The notes under the pieces: model-generated
What the model saw: the letters and a program-made list of their open reading frames with translations, nothing else
Databases searched by the model: none
Told to the model about the DNA's origin: nothing
Translations under genes and position numbers: made by a program
In this document: in pieces, positions 9,444-19,113 of the stretch
How the letters are laid out: each line of letters starts with the position of its first letter
How positions within the stretch are numbered: position 1 is the first letter of the stretch
Assembly: GCA_965112735.1 (NCBI GenBank)
Contig: OZ218959.1
Coordinates: forward strand, 744,001 to 808,000
Source of the DNA: Phaeosaccion multiseriatum
Taxonomy: Eukaryota; Ochrophyta, other classes
DNA length: 64,000 nucleotides
Direction of reading: 5' to 3'

Positions 9444-12400
9444 GCTTTTGGACTATCATCCATCCGAGCCCAGTTCGAGACGATGCATAGCGAAGAAGCT
9501 TTGCGTCGCGAACGAGAGACTGCGGAGAAGGAGAAGGAGGCAGAGCCTCTTAGCTCCAGCGCAGGTAGAGTGATGAGTCTCTTTTCGTCAGCTCCCTCAG
9601 AGGAGAGTGACGATTTGTTTCCTGTTGAGCAGGGGACGGGCAAGACGCCCATAGTAGGATCGGTAGGAACCTACCACCTTAACAATGAAGAGATCAAACA
9701 GTATGACGGTGTAGCTGTTACCATTCAGCAACCTGAGGACGGACTGCCGCCCACATACGAGAGCCTAGAGGCACGTTTGGGGTCAGTCGTCGACAATGCT
9801 ATAGCAGAGCATGATTTTCCCGAGCGGTTGAAAGAACCGATGCTGAGGGCACTACTGAAGTGGCCTGACGTGTGGCGGGATGAGTTACTGTGGGAGGACG
9901 GTGCTGCTAAGGTTGAGCCGATGAAGGTGCAGTTCAAGAGCTCTGAACCACATTCGCAGCTCCCTATCAAGCAACCCGGTCCGAAGGCGGCCTTTGTGCG
10001 CGAGTTCACCAATAAAATGGTAGACAAGGGCTTTGGCTACAGCAACCCGCAGAGCGTGTATTCTAACCGAGCCTTCGCAGTGGGAAAGCCGGGAAAGCCC
10101 GGTAAGTACAGACTGGTGTGTGACCTTCGGGCAGCTAACGCAAACACAGTCAAGGTTGATTTCGGTATGACTGACACGGAGACTATCTCTCTCGCACTGC
10201 GAGGGGCCAGATGGTTTATTGAGATTGATGGCAAGGATTTCTTTTGGCAATTTCCGCTCGAGGAGTGGTGCCAGGAGCATTTCACTTACATAACCGCAGA
10301 CGCAAAGGTGACTCCTACGAGAGTACCACAGGGAGCCCTCAACTCAGCGGCATATGTGCAGGGTACCATGAGCGAGGTCTTTCGCGAGGAAGTCGGTAAG
10401 ACTCACGCTGTGTACATTGACAATATCGCCTACTGGGCTATCGAGGGTGAGGAGCTGGTCGAGAGGACCGAACTCACCATGGACAAGCTTCACGAGAAGA
10501 ACTTGAAGATGGGAGTCAGCTCATTCAGTTTCGGAAGTGAGTTGAAGTTCGTGGGCAGAGTGCATGACAGACATGGTACTCGTCACGATCCGGAGCGAAT
10601 TCAAGGTCTGACAGACTTGGGTACGCCGGAGACAGCGGGCGATCTGATGACGTTCCTGTGTGGAATACAGTGGTTCAACCGCTGGGTGAAAGATTTCGCA
10701 CAGTGGGTGGGGCCTCTGTATGACTTGTTGAATGAGTGTTTGGGGGAGGCTAATGCCAAACCGCATCAGCACAAGCGCTCTAAGGCTGTGGCTGCAACTA
10801 TTCAACTAGACAAGAGGTGGACAGCTGAGCATGACGCGGCTTTCTTGGGGATCAAGCGCGTGCTCGCAGAGAACACGGTGCGCGCTCACCCGGACCCTGA
10901 GCAGGTAGTACTAGTGTTTGCAGACGCCAGTGACCGCTACTGGGGGGGCATGATCGCACAGTGTAGACCCGAGAACGTGGGTCTTCCTCTTGACGAGATG
11001 GACATGGAGCCTGTAGCTTTCTGTTCAGGTGGCTTTGGGAAGCATGAGCTCAAGCGAGCAACTGTGGACAAAGAGGCAGATGCCACTTACCGGACTGTGA
11101 TTCAGAATGAATACGCTTTGGTAGGGGCGAGGAAGGTATACATTTTCTGCGACCATCGCAATTTGGCTTTTCTCTGGTCTAACGACCCACAGTACCCGGG
11201 TCTGACCAAACCCATGCGAGAGCGGCTGCAGCGACAGGCACTTCGATTGCAGGCATTTGACTATACAATCATGCATTTGCCTGGCGACAAGCACTTGTGG
11301 GCTGACCCTCTGAGCCGTTGGCGCAAGAGGACGAGCCATGCAGCGCCTTGCGTGTTGGCTCTACGAGGCGGGAAATTCGGAGCCATGCAGGTCTTTGACA
11401 TGATGGCGCCTGACTTTCTTTGGCCCACGGAGCAGGAGATTGTCAGCGTTCAGCAGGAGGCCTTTGCAAAGCTCCTGGACGCTGGCAAAGAGGTGGGAGA
11501 GAGTGGTCGCCAACTGCTTCTCTCACAGACTGGCGACGGCGGTCTGATTCGAGCAAAAAGTAGCACAGATGACAACGCTCAGCAGTCAAAGATTTGGATA
11601 CCGCGTAAGGCAGAGGACTTGCGCCTTCGGCTCAGCGTAGTGGCCCACCAGGGGGGCATGGGCCATCGTGGGATGACCAACACGCTGGAAGCTGTAGGGA
11701 AGGACTTTGTTTGGCATGGCCAGCAGGAGGATATCAAGCGCTTTGTGAACGAGTGTATTCATTGCCTTAGCAATGGCGTAGGGCTGCGCGTTCCTCGACC
11801 GCTTTTGGGTCAATGGCATGCTACCAAGCCCCAGCAGATGATATGGTTTGACTATGTCAAGATGGGCAAGGGTATCATTTGGGTTGATGGACCTGATGGG
11901 TTCATGCAGATTCAAGTACAGTACGCGCTATGCATTTTTGATGACTTTTCGTCCTTGACAATGTACGAGCCGTGCTATGAGGCTACCGCACGAGGGTGCG
12001 CGCGGGCTTTGCTGAGATGGTTTGCTCAGCATGGCATTGTGCCTCGATGGCAGAGTGACAGAGGCAGTCATTTCCTCAATGAGGTGATGAGCGAGCTGAG
12101 AGCAATGTTGAGGTGTGATCATCATTTTGTGGTGGCACATGCGGCTTATAGCCGTGGACTTGGGGAGCGCGGTGTGCAAACGCTTCAGAAGCTTATGCAG
12201 CCGCTACTATCAGAGATGAGGGCACTACCAGAGTCGTGGCCGCAGTTTCTACCAGTGGTCGAGTCCATCGAGAACAGTTGCACCAAGAGCAGTCGTTCCA
12301 GCAAGTCTCCGATTGAGCTGCATTCAGGCCATGTACCTCAGCGCCCTATCGACACGGTTATGCTTCATGATGCTGATCGAGCGCAGAAGGTGGAGTTGAA

Positions 12401-13118
12401 GCAACTCACACAAGCGCAGGTCGACACGATGGCTGAGGGGCTGCAGCAAATTCGGGAGCAGTTACGTACACGGGTCGAGGAGCACCTCTCCAAGATCAGG
12501 GAGCGCAAGCGTGATGGCATCAATGCGCGTCTGTTGCAGGGGCGGCGTGGCGCCGAGCACAGGAAGGATCTTGATCGCGCGCGCGAGCTCGCCAGCGAGT
12601 CAATTTTCCAACCTGGAGTATTTGTGACGGTGGCGTCAGTGGGGCCTACGAGCAAGGTCGTTGGCCGATGGCATGGTCCTTGCCGAGTGACTGAGGCTCT
12701 CGAGCACCACGTATATCGCATTGAGGAGTTAGTGGGACAGAAGCGCACTTTGGACGTGCACATCAACCGGCTACGCTACTACTGCGACAATGATGTCAAT
12801 CTTACTACCGACGTCCTCCACCAGATCTCACACAGCACTCAGAGTTTCGTAGTCGAGTCTTTTGAGGGGCTGGTTAGGCGTGCTGATGGCAGCTGGTTCT
12901 TAATCGTCAAGTGGAGAGGCTTCGACGCAGTCGAGAACAGCGAGGAGCCCATCGAGCAGCTTATGGCGGATACACCCCAAGCAGTGGAGCAGTATCTCGC
13001 CAAGCATCCGGACAAACAGCGAATCAGCGCAGTCCGAGCCTACTTGCGGGCCCTCTCGGAGCGGAACGCAGAGCGGGTAGTAGCGCCCAAGCGCAAGCGT
13101 ACGCGCAAGAAGCGGTAA
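9444..13118 (+). pseudogene. pol: Gyp-C copy A pol half (RT-RNase H-INT-chromodomain)
   Basis: Continues the Gyp-C polyprotein from residue 481 (AFGLSSIRAQF) to TAA. RT: motif A EIDGKDFFWQF near residue 739; the catalytic box is YIDN (residues 804-807, 10413-10424) instead of YxDD. RNase H: FADAS, DKEAD, CDHRN and WADPLSRW from about 970. Integrase: HX3-type H2C2 finger (HQGGMGHRG...CIHC, about 1214-1255) and DDE core (WFDYVK, QSDRGSHF, GLGERGV). Chromodomain near 1614-1665 (SFVVESFEGLV...LIVKWRGF), then a basic tail KRKRTRKKR. The frame is intact but separated from its gag by the nested element. Confidence 0.93.
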
Positions 13119-13185
13119 GCGTTGCGTTAGGTACTGGGATAGTTTCTTTCCTCTTTTGACGGCTCGGGCTGTCGCTTGGGGGTAG
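13119..13185 (+). other. Gyp-C polypurine tract region
   Basis: 67 bp between the pol stop and the 3' LTR. It ends CGCTTGGGGGTAG directly before TGTGCTATT, a short purine run in the position where plus-strand DNA synthesis is primed. Confidence 0.7.
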
Positions 13186-13421
13186 TGTGCTATTGTCCTA
13201 TACAGTGTTGGTCATACATTCAGGGGTCACAGAAATCTGAGTGTAACCTTCATGGACACCCCTGACCCAGGGGGGATAGATAGAAAGCGTGTGGAGAGCA
13301 CTCTTTTTCTTGCAAGCTCTAAGTGAGTAGTAAAGACTTAATACGGACACCGACGCCCCACCAGAGGCGCGGCGAATACTTGGTCCAAACCCCTTAAGCT
13401 TTTCTACGTCAGCTTAGCACA
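13186..13421 (+). repeat. Gyp-C copy A 3' LTR
   Basis: 236 bp, TGTGCTATTG to TTAGCACA. It differs from the 5' LTR at roughly six or seven positions (for example AAATCTGAG versus AAATATGAG). Confidence 0.93.
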
Positions 13422-14225
13422 ATGCCGGCTTTGGGCATTTTTGATCCCAGCACAGATGTTTGAGCCAGATTGGGCCATTTGAGCCCATCCAAGGCCCCAC
13501 TTGGCGCTTTTGTGGCAATGTAGTATCTCAGTTGGGCCTGTTGTGCTGAGCCAATGCCCGACGTGGGCATGTTGTGGCCAGCAAACGCGTCGTTCGGGCT
13601 GTGTGTGCGCCACAAATGCCGGCTTTGGGCATTTTTGGTCCCAGCACAGAGCCAGATTGGGCCATTTGAGCCCATCCAAGGCCCCACTTGGCGCTGTGGT
13701 GGCAATGTAGTATCTCAGTTGGGCCTGTTGTGCTGAGCCAATGCCCGGCGTGGGCATGTTGTGGCCAGCAAATGCGTCGTTCGGGCTGTGTGTGCGCCAC
13801 AAATGCCGGCTTTGGGCATTTTTGGTCCCAGCACAGAGCCAGATTGGGCCATTTGAGCCCATCCAAGGCCCCACTTGGCGCTGTTGTGGCAATGTAGTAT
13901 CTCAGTTGGGCCTGTTGTGCTGAGCCAATGCCCGGCGTGGGCATGTTGTGGCCAGCAAACGCGTCGTTCGGGCTGTGTGTGCGCCACAAATGCCGGCTTT
14001 GGGCTTTTTTGATCCCAGCACAGAGCCAGATTGGGCCATTTGAGCCCATCCAAGGCCCCACTTGGCGCTGTTGTGGCAATGCAGTATCTCAGTTGGGCCT
14101 GTTGTGCTGAGCCAATGCCCGGCGTGGGCATGTTGTGGCCAGCAAACGCGTCGTTCGGGCTGTGTGTGCGCCACAAATGCCGGCTTTGGGGCATTTTTGG
14201 TCCCAGCACAGATGCTTGAGCCAGA
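13422..14225 (+). repeat. Satellite array, block 2 (about 4 monomers)
   Basis: Resumes the array after Gyp-C copy A; the ATGC at 13422-13425 is the second copy of the TSD. Monomers of 187 bp, first and last of the 194-bp type (GATGTTTGAGCCAG, GATGCTTGAGCCAG). Broken off at 14225 inside a monomer by TGTTGGAAGG. Confidence 0.95.
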
Positions 14226-14691
14226 TGTTGGAAGGCCTCAGAGTGAGAAGGACCATAAGTCAATGGTCGGTGTGTCCTATATTACGTAGATTCTGAGTGG
14301 AGGAGGACGTCAGAACGGTGATCTTGGTATAAGGAGAGCCTAGCAGCAGGGCTTGCAAACGGGTTCCATCCCATATACTATATCAAGTGTTACCACTTGT
14401 CTAAGCGGCTTAGGTCGCTTTTACAACCCGTTTTGACACAATTGCTGGTGAGGATATCCGAAAAACAAAGGAAGGAGAGGAAGGAAGGACAGGACCGGGA
14501 AGGCAGGAGGCACACAGGCCATCTAGGACCAAACTCGGAGGCGGTAGGCAGTACCAGCACACGGCCTACAGGGGACAGTGGCTGCCACAGCGGTGGGCAG
14601 AGGATAGGCAGCAGGCAGGGAGCGAACAGCAGAAGCGGCATAGCAGTGTGGAGGTGACGTGAGGGGCGCTCGGTCGGCCACAGCGGCACCC
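14226..14691 (+). other. 5' terminal region of a gag-bearing LTR element (uncertain)
   Basis: Begins TGTTGG at a sharp junction with the satellite and leads to a gag ATG at 14692. TTGGTATAAGGAGAGCC at about 14313 loosely resembles a TGGTATCAGAGC-type primer site of Copia elements, but the LTR would then be under 100 bp, so I do not assign an LTR end. No second copy in the window. Confidence 0.35.
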
Positions 14692-14862
14692 ATGGCGGAT
14701 TCTCCCACCAGTGTGGTCCCGAGTGGTGTTCGGACTCGCGCCCAGCGCGCTGCCGCTGAGGAAACACGTGCTGCAGGCGAGGCTTCCCTGACGGGGGCGA
14801 GCACGGGCCTTTGGGGGCAGCGGTTCCGAGGAGCCGCTCATCCCCCCCTTAACTACTGCTGA
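14692..14862 (+). pseudogene. gag N-terminal fragment, copy 1
   Basis: Starts MADSPTSVVPSGVRTRAQ and matches the gag at 15447 for about 32 codons (to GEA, near 14787), then runs into unrelated sequence and a stop. The following 120 bp (14800-14920) resemble, in reverse, the tail of the DIRS A2 repeat (GAGTATCTAA...TGGGTGGGTGGG). Confidence 0.6.
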
Positions 14863-14924
14863 GTATCTAACTACCCAGTACTAAAACTAATCTAGATGGG
14901 TGGGTGGGTGGAAAAGAAAAAACC

Positions 14925-15440
14925 TTGGGCTAGACGTGAGGACCATCTTCACACACGTAATCAAGCCCAGGCTCTCAAACTTCTACTAGATGCGTGTGCG
15001 TAGCGCAAGCCCTTGCGACAGTTAGCATTGGGGGCACCTCATGTGTTTGCGACAGGTAGCATGACACAAGTAAGCACACAGCATCTTCACCCTCACAAGA
15101 GAAGCAGTCGGGCCCTACTGCGATCCTTGCTTTCCTACACCATCAGTCTCTACTCTCCTCCCTGCTTGGCTGTACACGCTCCCGCACCTGCTCTCGATCT
15201 CCTCCAATCACGGTAGCGTGGCGAGTACAGCAGGGCTCCTCCTCTTCTGAGCTCCAGCAGAAAATCCAAATCCGCTGTTTTCCATCTGCTGCCATAAATA
15301 TACTTTCTATCCTACCAGCTCCCTCGGGGTCCACGCACACGCGCTCACGCTCCCCCCTCCTCGGCTCTCAATACCCTGTTTCTCCGTCGACTCCACTCTG
15401 CGAGAACAGAACTTCCGTGGCTTCGCTGCTGAAGCAGCGG
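14925..15440 (+). repeat. Dispersed leader-like repeat ending in a CTGCTGAAGCAGCGG hairpin
   Basis: From about 14975 matches 24146-24612 closely. Contains AAATATA at about 15296, a possible TATA-like box. It ends AACTTCCGTGGCTTCG then CTGCTGAAGCAGCGG, joined here to GCACCC-ATG of gag copy 2, so it may be the 5' leader of that gag. The same 15-mer end is also found joined to an LTR-B fragment (24612) and inside satellite monomers. Confidence 0.55.
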
Positions 15441-15446
15441 GCACCC

Positions 15447-16015
15447 ATGGCGGATTCTCCCACCAGTGTGGTCCCGAGTGGTGTTCGGACTCGCGCCCAG
15501 CGCGCTGCCGCTGAGGAAACACGTGCTGCAGGCGAGGCAACAGCGACGGTCACGCCCCCATCTACTCCTCGTACGTCAGGATTTCTCCAGCGTCTCTCTG
15601 GTGGTCTCACTGGGTTCCTCTCTCGGCAGTCGGCGGCCCTCTCGGCGGCTGACGAGGCGGAGGTGGACGCTCAGGCTGAGCGGGATGTGGACCGGGTTAT
15701 ACAGGCGGGCGATATGCATGCGGCTGCCCTCGAGGCTGATGCCGCGGCTGGAGCGGTGGAGGAGGAGGAGGAGGAGAATTCGGAGGAGGAGGAGGAGGAG
15801 GAGGAGGAGAAAGGAGGAGGAAGGGACGGCTTCGGCGGCAGCGGGGATGGCAGGGGGTACTGTGGGCGCTGTGGCAGACGGCAGGGCTGCGACTGCTGCA
15901 GCCCCGACGGTAGCGGAGGCAGCGGGCGGCATCGCTGTCGGTGACGGGTTGGGGGTGCAGCAGCGGTTGCTAGCGGCTCAGATGTTGGGGCTGCAGCAGC
16001 AGATGGCCAGTTTGC
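15447..16015 (+). pseudogene. gag N-terminal region, copy 2, frameshifted
   Basis: MADSPTSVVPSGVRTRAQ..., then a Ser/Thr-rich segment and a run of about 16 acidic residues coded by a GAG repeat (15760-15812). In this frame it ends at 15944 in a Cys/Gly-rich tail that looks like out-of-frame reading. The +1 frame after the GAG repeat gives a more protein-like continuation (VQQRLLAAQMLGLQQQMASL) up to 16015. I infer a frameshift in the GAG repeat. The family is not recognised beyond gag-like; pol is absent. It fuses at 16015 to the DIRS fragment. Confidence 0.55.
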
Positions 16016-16819
16016 ATGCTTCGTCAGCTCACCAATCTCACCCGAGGCTGTGGTACGGGTCGTTTTGCCGGGCGTACGAAGCTCTTTCTGGACGACGACG
16101 CCCTGTTCGACCTCCAGCGCTGGCGGCATCTTATCTGCGTGTGGGGGGTGAAAGATCCCTCTATCCTGGTGTGCCCTTTGGAGCTACTAGTCCCTCGCCA
16201 ACCGGACGTTTGCCTCGACGGAGACGCGTCTGACTGGGGAGGGGGAATTGTATGGGCAGAGGCCTCCATGTTCGCACAGTGGCGCTGGCCTGCGGAGGTA
16301 GTAGCCCGACACCATACGGTCCCGAAATTGATCACTGTAAACGATTTGGAGATGGGCGTGATCGTTACGGGCCTCTGCACCTTCTGGCTCCAACATCCAA
16401 CAGCTTTCGACCTCTCAGCGGTGCTAGTGCGTGGTGACAACACCAGCAGCTTGTCCTGGGTAGAGAACCAGGGGGCCCCCAACAGCTCCATCAGCAACGG
16501 CTTGGCAGGGCTGGTGGGCCTCCTGGAGATCGGTGCTCGGTGCAGACTCGACACCGTCCATGTCCCCGGACGCATCAACCTTATCCCCGATGATCTCAGC
16601 CGTGATTGGATTGAAAATCTCATCGGAACTGACCGCTCCTCCCCCATTGCCCCTCACCTACAGCCCCTCACTCAGTGGACGCAAATCATGCCGGACTCAA
16701 TCGTTTTGGACGCGGTCTTCTCAGCTCTGCTCGGGCAGCCGCAGCAAGCGGTCTCCGCCCTAGCACCCTGGATCGCTACTCATCGGTCCAACGTCAATGG
16801 ATGGAGTTCTGCCAACTAG
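16016..16819 (+). pseudogene. DIRS RT-RNase H, C-terminal fragment
   Basis: 267 codons, almost identical to the C-terminal third of the RT-RNase H at 39805-42177. It starts inside the RT connection (MLRQLTNLTRGCG) and keeps the RNase H residues in CLDGDASDWGGG, NDLEMGVIV, VRGDNTSSLSW and DDLSRDWIENL. The RT polymerase domain is missing. The stop TAG at 16817 overlaps the first ATG of the YR frame (16801), as in the complete copy. Confidence 0.85.
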
Positions 16820-17805
16820 TGGAGGTACCACCTCTACTTTTCGGAGACGATGACCCCCGGAACTCGGAAATCTTCATGGCTTTTCTGGCGTGGTGTCGTG
16901 AGGAGAAGGGCAACAAGGCGGCGACGTTGGAGGGGAAGGGACCGGCGGTGAATGCTCTGTTTTCTCGGGAGGGGATGAAAGGCCCCGCGGTGGGCAAGCA
17001 GGTGCAGTTGGTTCTCCGGAGTTACAGACTCACCGATGGCGACTCCATCCCGCAGCTTCCGGTGGATGTAGCTCTTCTAGAGGCTACCAGAGGCGTGCTC
17101 AGCACGGAGGGGAGGAAGGGTACCATGCTCTGGGCGCTCATCCGGTTGGGGTGGTTTTTTCTGATGCGTGTGAGCGAGTTTGCCCCCTCCAATACGAGGG
17201 GGAACACAGACGTGCGCTACATCCTAACCCCCCCCGATGTCTCGTTCACAGACGCCTCGAACCGGGTCTACTCAGGGAGAGAAGCCCTTGCAGCCGTCGG
17301 CCGAGGGGTGCGGATGCTGCGCGTGACTTTGGCTTTCACAGGCAGCAAGACAGATGCGTTCAGGAAGGGAGAGGCACGTACGCACCAGAGGACAGGCGCC
17401 CCCACGCTTTGCCCGGTACTCGCTGCTGTAGATGCGCTCCGCTGCCACTTCGGCGGAGAGCAGGTACGCCCTCGAGAAGTTGGGGAAGGGCACACTCTCC
17501 TCGCTTCCTACATCGACGAGACGGGGCGAAGGACATCCGTCACTTCCCACCAGGTCAGCAGAGCCCTCAAGGCGGGAGCAACGAGAGCTGGGAGGGACCC
17601 CAACCGGATCAGCGCTCACTCCCTGCGGAGTGGAGGTGCTACAGCCCTTGCAGCTGGCGGAGCAGACTGGCGCGCACTCCAGTTTTGGGGGCGCTGGTCG
17701 TCGACGACGGCTTTCCAGTACGCCCACAGGACAGTCCAGGAGGCTCTTGGCTGGGCGGGCCGCATGCTGACGGCGGATACGACTCCCCCACAGGTACACG
17801 GATGA
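16675..17805 (+). CDS. DIRS tyrosine recombinase
   Basis: Phage-integrase-type recombinase that would integrate the circular DIRS cDNA. 376 codons of open frame, beginning inside the RNase H frame in the -1 frame. The N-terminal SAM-like domain (LRPSTLDRYSSVQRQW) lies before the first ATG (16801), so translation probably enters by frameshift or from a non-ATG start. Catalytic residues: Arg in FFLMRVSEFA, Lys in FTGSKTDAF, HSLR of the H-x-x-R box, the GRWSS box and Tyr in FQYAHRTV. All are present, so the enzyme may be active. Its twin is at 38819-39949 on the minus strand. Confidence 0.9.
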   Translation: MDANHAGLNRFGRGLLSSARAAAASGLRPSTLDRYSSVQRQWMEFCQLVEVPPLLFGDDDPRNSEIFMAFLAWCREEKGNKAATLEGKGPAVNALFSREGMKGPAVGKQVQLVLRSYRLTDGDSIPQLPVDVALLEATRGVLSTEGRKGTMLWALIRLGWFFLMRVSEFAPSNTRGNTDVRYILTPPDVSFTDASNRVYSGREALAAVGRGVRMLRVTLAFTGSKTDAFRKGEARTHQRTGAPTLCPVLAAVDALRCHFGGEQVRPREVGEGHTLLASYIDETGRRTSVTSHQVSRALKAGATRAGRDPNRISAHSLRSGGATALAAGGADWRALQFWGRWSSTTAFQYAHRTVQEALGWAGRMLTADTTPPQVHG

Positions 17806-17809
17806 AAGG

Positions 17810-19113
17810 GGGGTGAAGCGGGGCGTAGGGCACTCACCATGGTGACTTCCCTACCTTCCGCTACATCCGAAATGCAGTGTCCGCCCTCTGTGATAGAAGC
17901 GGCCTTCTTCTGAGACCAACTGGCCTCCGAAGAAGGAGCCCCTCACAGGGCTGCACTCTCCTAATGAAGAGTCCTTCCCCCAACATCCCAAGCTCTTGAC
18001 TCACCGGCGCCCCATTCACAACTGACGACTGTGTGGATGAGGAGCCCTCCCACTTGCTCACTCACAGCTGGCGACGCCCTGGATGTCGAGGTCCGTCACT
18101 TCCCGCGACGACACTGAGGAGCACCTGTTCTTCCCCCGGCTCTCGCCGACGACAAGGGAGGAGGCCCCTCACCGCATTCCCGCCCCCACCCGAGCGCCAC
18201 GACGGCGCGAAAGCCTGTTCAGCAGCGCAGCAACGGAACTTTGTTTCTCGCGGAGCAGAGACGAGGGAGTGGGCGGGAGGCAACGAGGGCCCGAGGTGCA
18301 GTGCCGCGGCCGGTCCAGCCCCGAGGGGAGCGGCCTCTCCCCCGGGGAAAACCCATATACTTGCAGATATTACTCTTGTACCAAACTTAGGAATTTAGAA
18401 GAGGAGGAGCCTTGGAGTGTGTTGCCGCCTACTGAAGCAACGGAGCCAGTGCACAGGTAAGGCGGGACACACTGCCAAGGAGGAGAGGTAGATACTGGTG
18501 AGGCGGAAAGCAAGCCTCTGTCCCGGGCCCGGGCAGAGCGCTTTGTGTTGGCCAAGGGGATCCGCCTGGTGTTGCGAGCCGGGATCCTCGTGGGCGAGAG
18601 AAGGAGAGATAGGGAGACTGTGCCTGGTGTTGCGTGCCGGAACTCTTCTTTTCTTTCCCACCCACCCACCCTCAGTCTTAGTTTTAGTTTTAGATACTCT
18701 TTATTAACTACGGGGTGAAGCGGAGCGTAGGGCACTCACCATGGTGACTTCCCTACCTTCCGCTACATCCGAAATTCAGTGTCCGCCCTCTATGACGGAG
18801 GCGGCCTTCTTCTGAGACCAACTGGCCTCCGAAGAAGGAGCCCCTCACAGGGCTGCACTCTCCTAATGAAGAGTCCTTCCCCCAACATCCCAAGCTCTTG
18901 ACTCACCGGCGCCCCATTCACAACTGACGACTGTGTGGATGAGGAGCCCACCCACTTGCTCACTCACAGCTGGCGACGCCCTGGATGTCGAGGTCCGTCA
19001 CTTCCCGCGACGACACTGAGGAGCACCTGTTCTTCCCCCGGCTCTCGCCGACGACAAGGGAGGAGGCCCCTCACCGCATTCCCGCCCCCACCCGAGCGCC
19101 ACGACGGCGCGAA
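17810..19113 (+). repeat. DIRS right terminal complex B1-A2-B2
   Basis: B1 17810-18211, A2 18212-18711, B2 18712-19113. B units start GGGGTGAAGCGG and end CGACGGCGCGAA. A2 begins AGCCTGTTCAGCAGC and ends with a TTTTAG-rich tail. B2 ends at 19113, directly followed by satellite sequence. It is the same layout as 8107-9442 but a different subfamily, judging by many substitutions. Confidence 0.8.

Larger units (their letters stand above)
3542..13421 (+). mobile_element. Ty3/Gypsy chromodomain element Gyp-C, copy A (interrupted)
   Basis: LTR retrotransposon with 236-bp LTRs (3542-3777 and 13186-13421), leader, a gag-pol reading frame and a polypurine tract (CTTGGGGGTAG) before the 3' LTR. It is inserted in the satellite with a 4-bp target-site duplication ATGC (3538-3541 and 13422-13425). 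A DIRS-like element (5343-9442) splits its coding region; without it the element would be about 5.8 kb, the size of copy 2 at 48305-54084. Its two LTRs differ at about six or seven positions by eye, so it is older than copy 2, whose LTRs are identical. Confidence 0.95.
14226..19113 (+). mobile_element. Chimeric insertion: gag element 5' part fused to DIRS 3' part
   Basis: Inserted in the satellite. The left end (TGTTGGAAGGCCTCAG) looks like the start of an LTR element. The right end is the DIRS terminus CGGCGCGAA, followed by satellite TGTAGTATCTC. The two halves meet at about 16015 within ATGC, present in both parents, so microhomology joining or template switching is plausible. DIRS part: RNase H remnant, intact YR, and B1-A2-B2. 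The DIRS left end A1 and most of RT are absent. Confidence 0.75.

Noticed and set aside
14226-14400. Copia LTR with TGGTATCAGAGC-type primer site
   Set aside because: The match is partial and the implied LTR would be under 100 bp; only an uncertain 5' region was annotated.
15576-15932. Leu-rich minus-strand frame
   Set aside because: It is the complement of the GAG repeat in gag.
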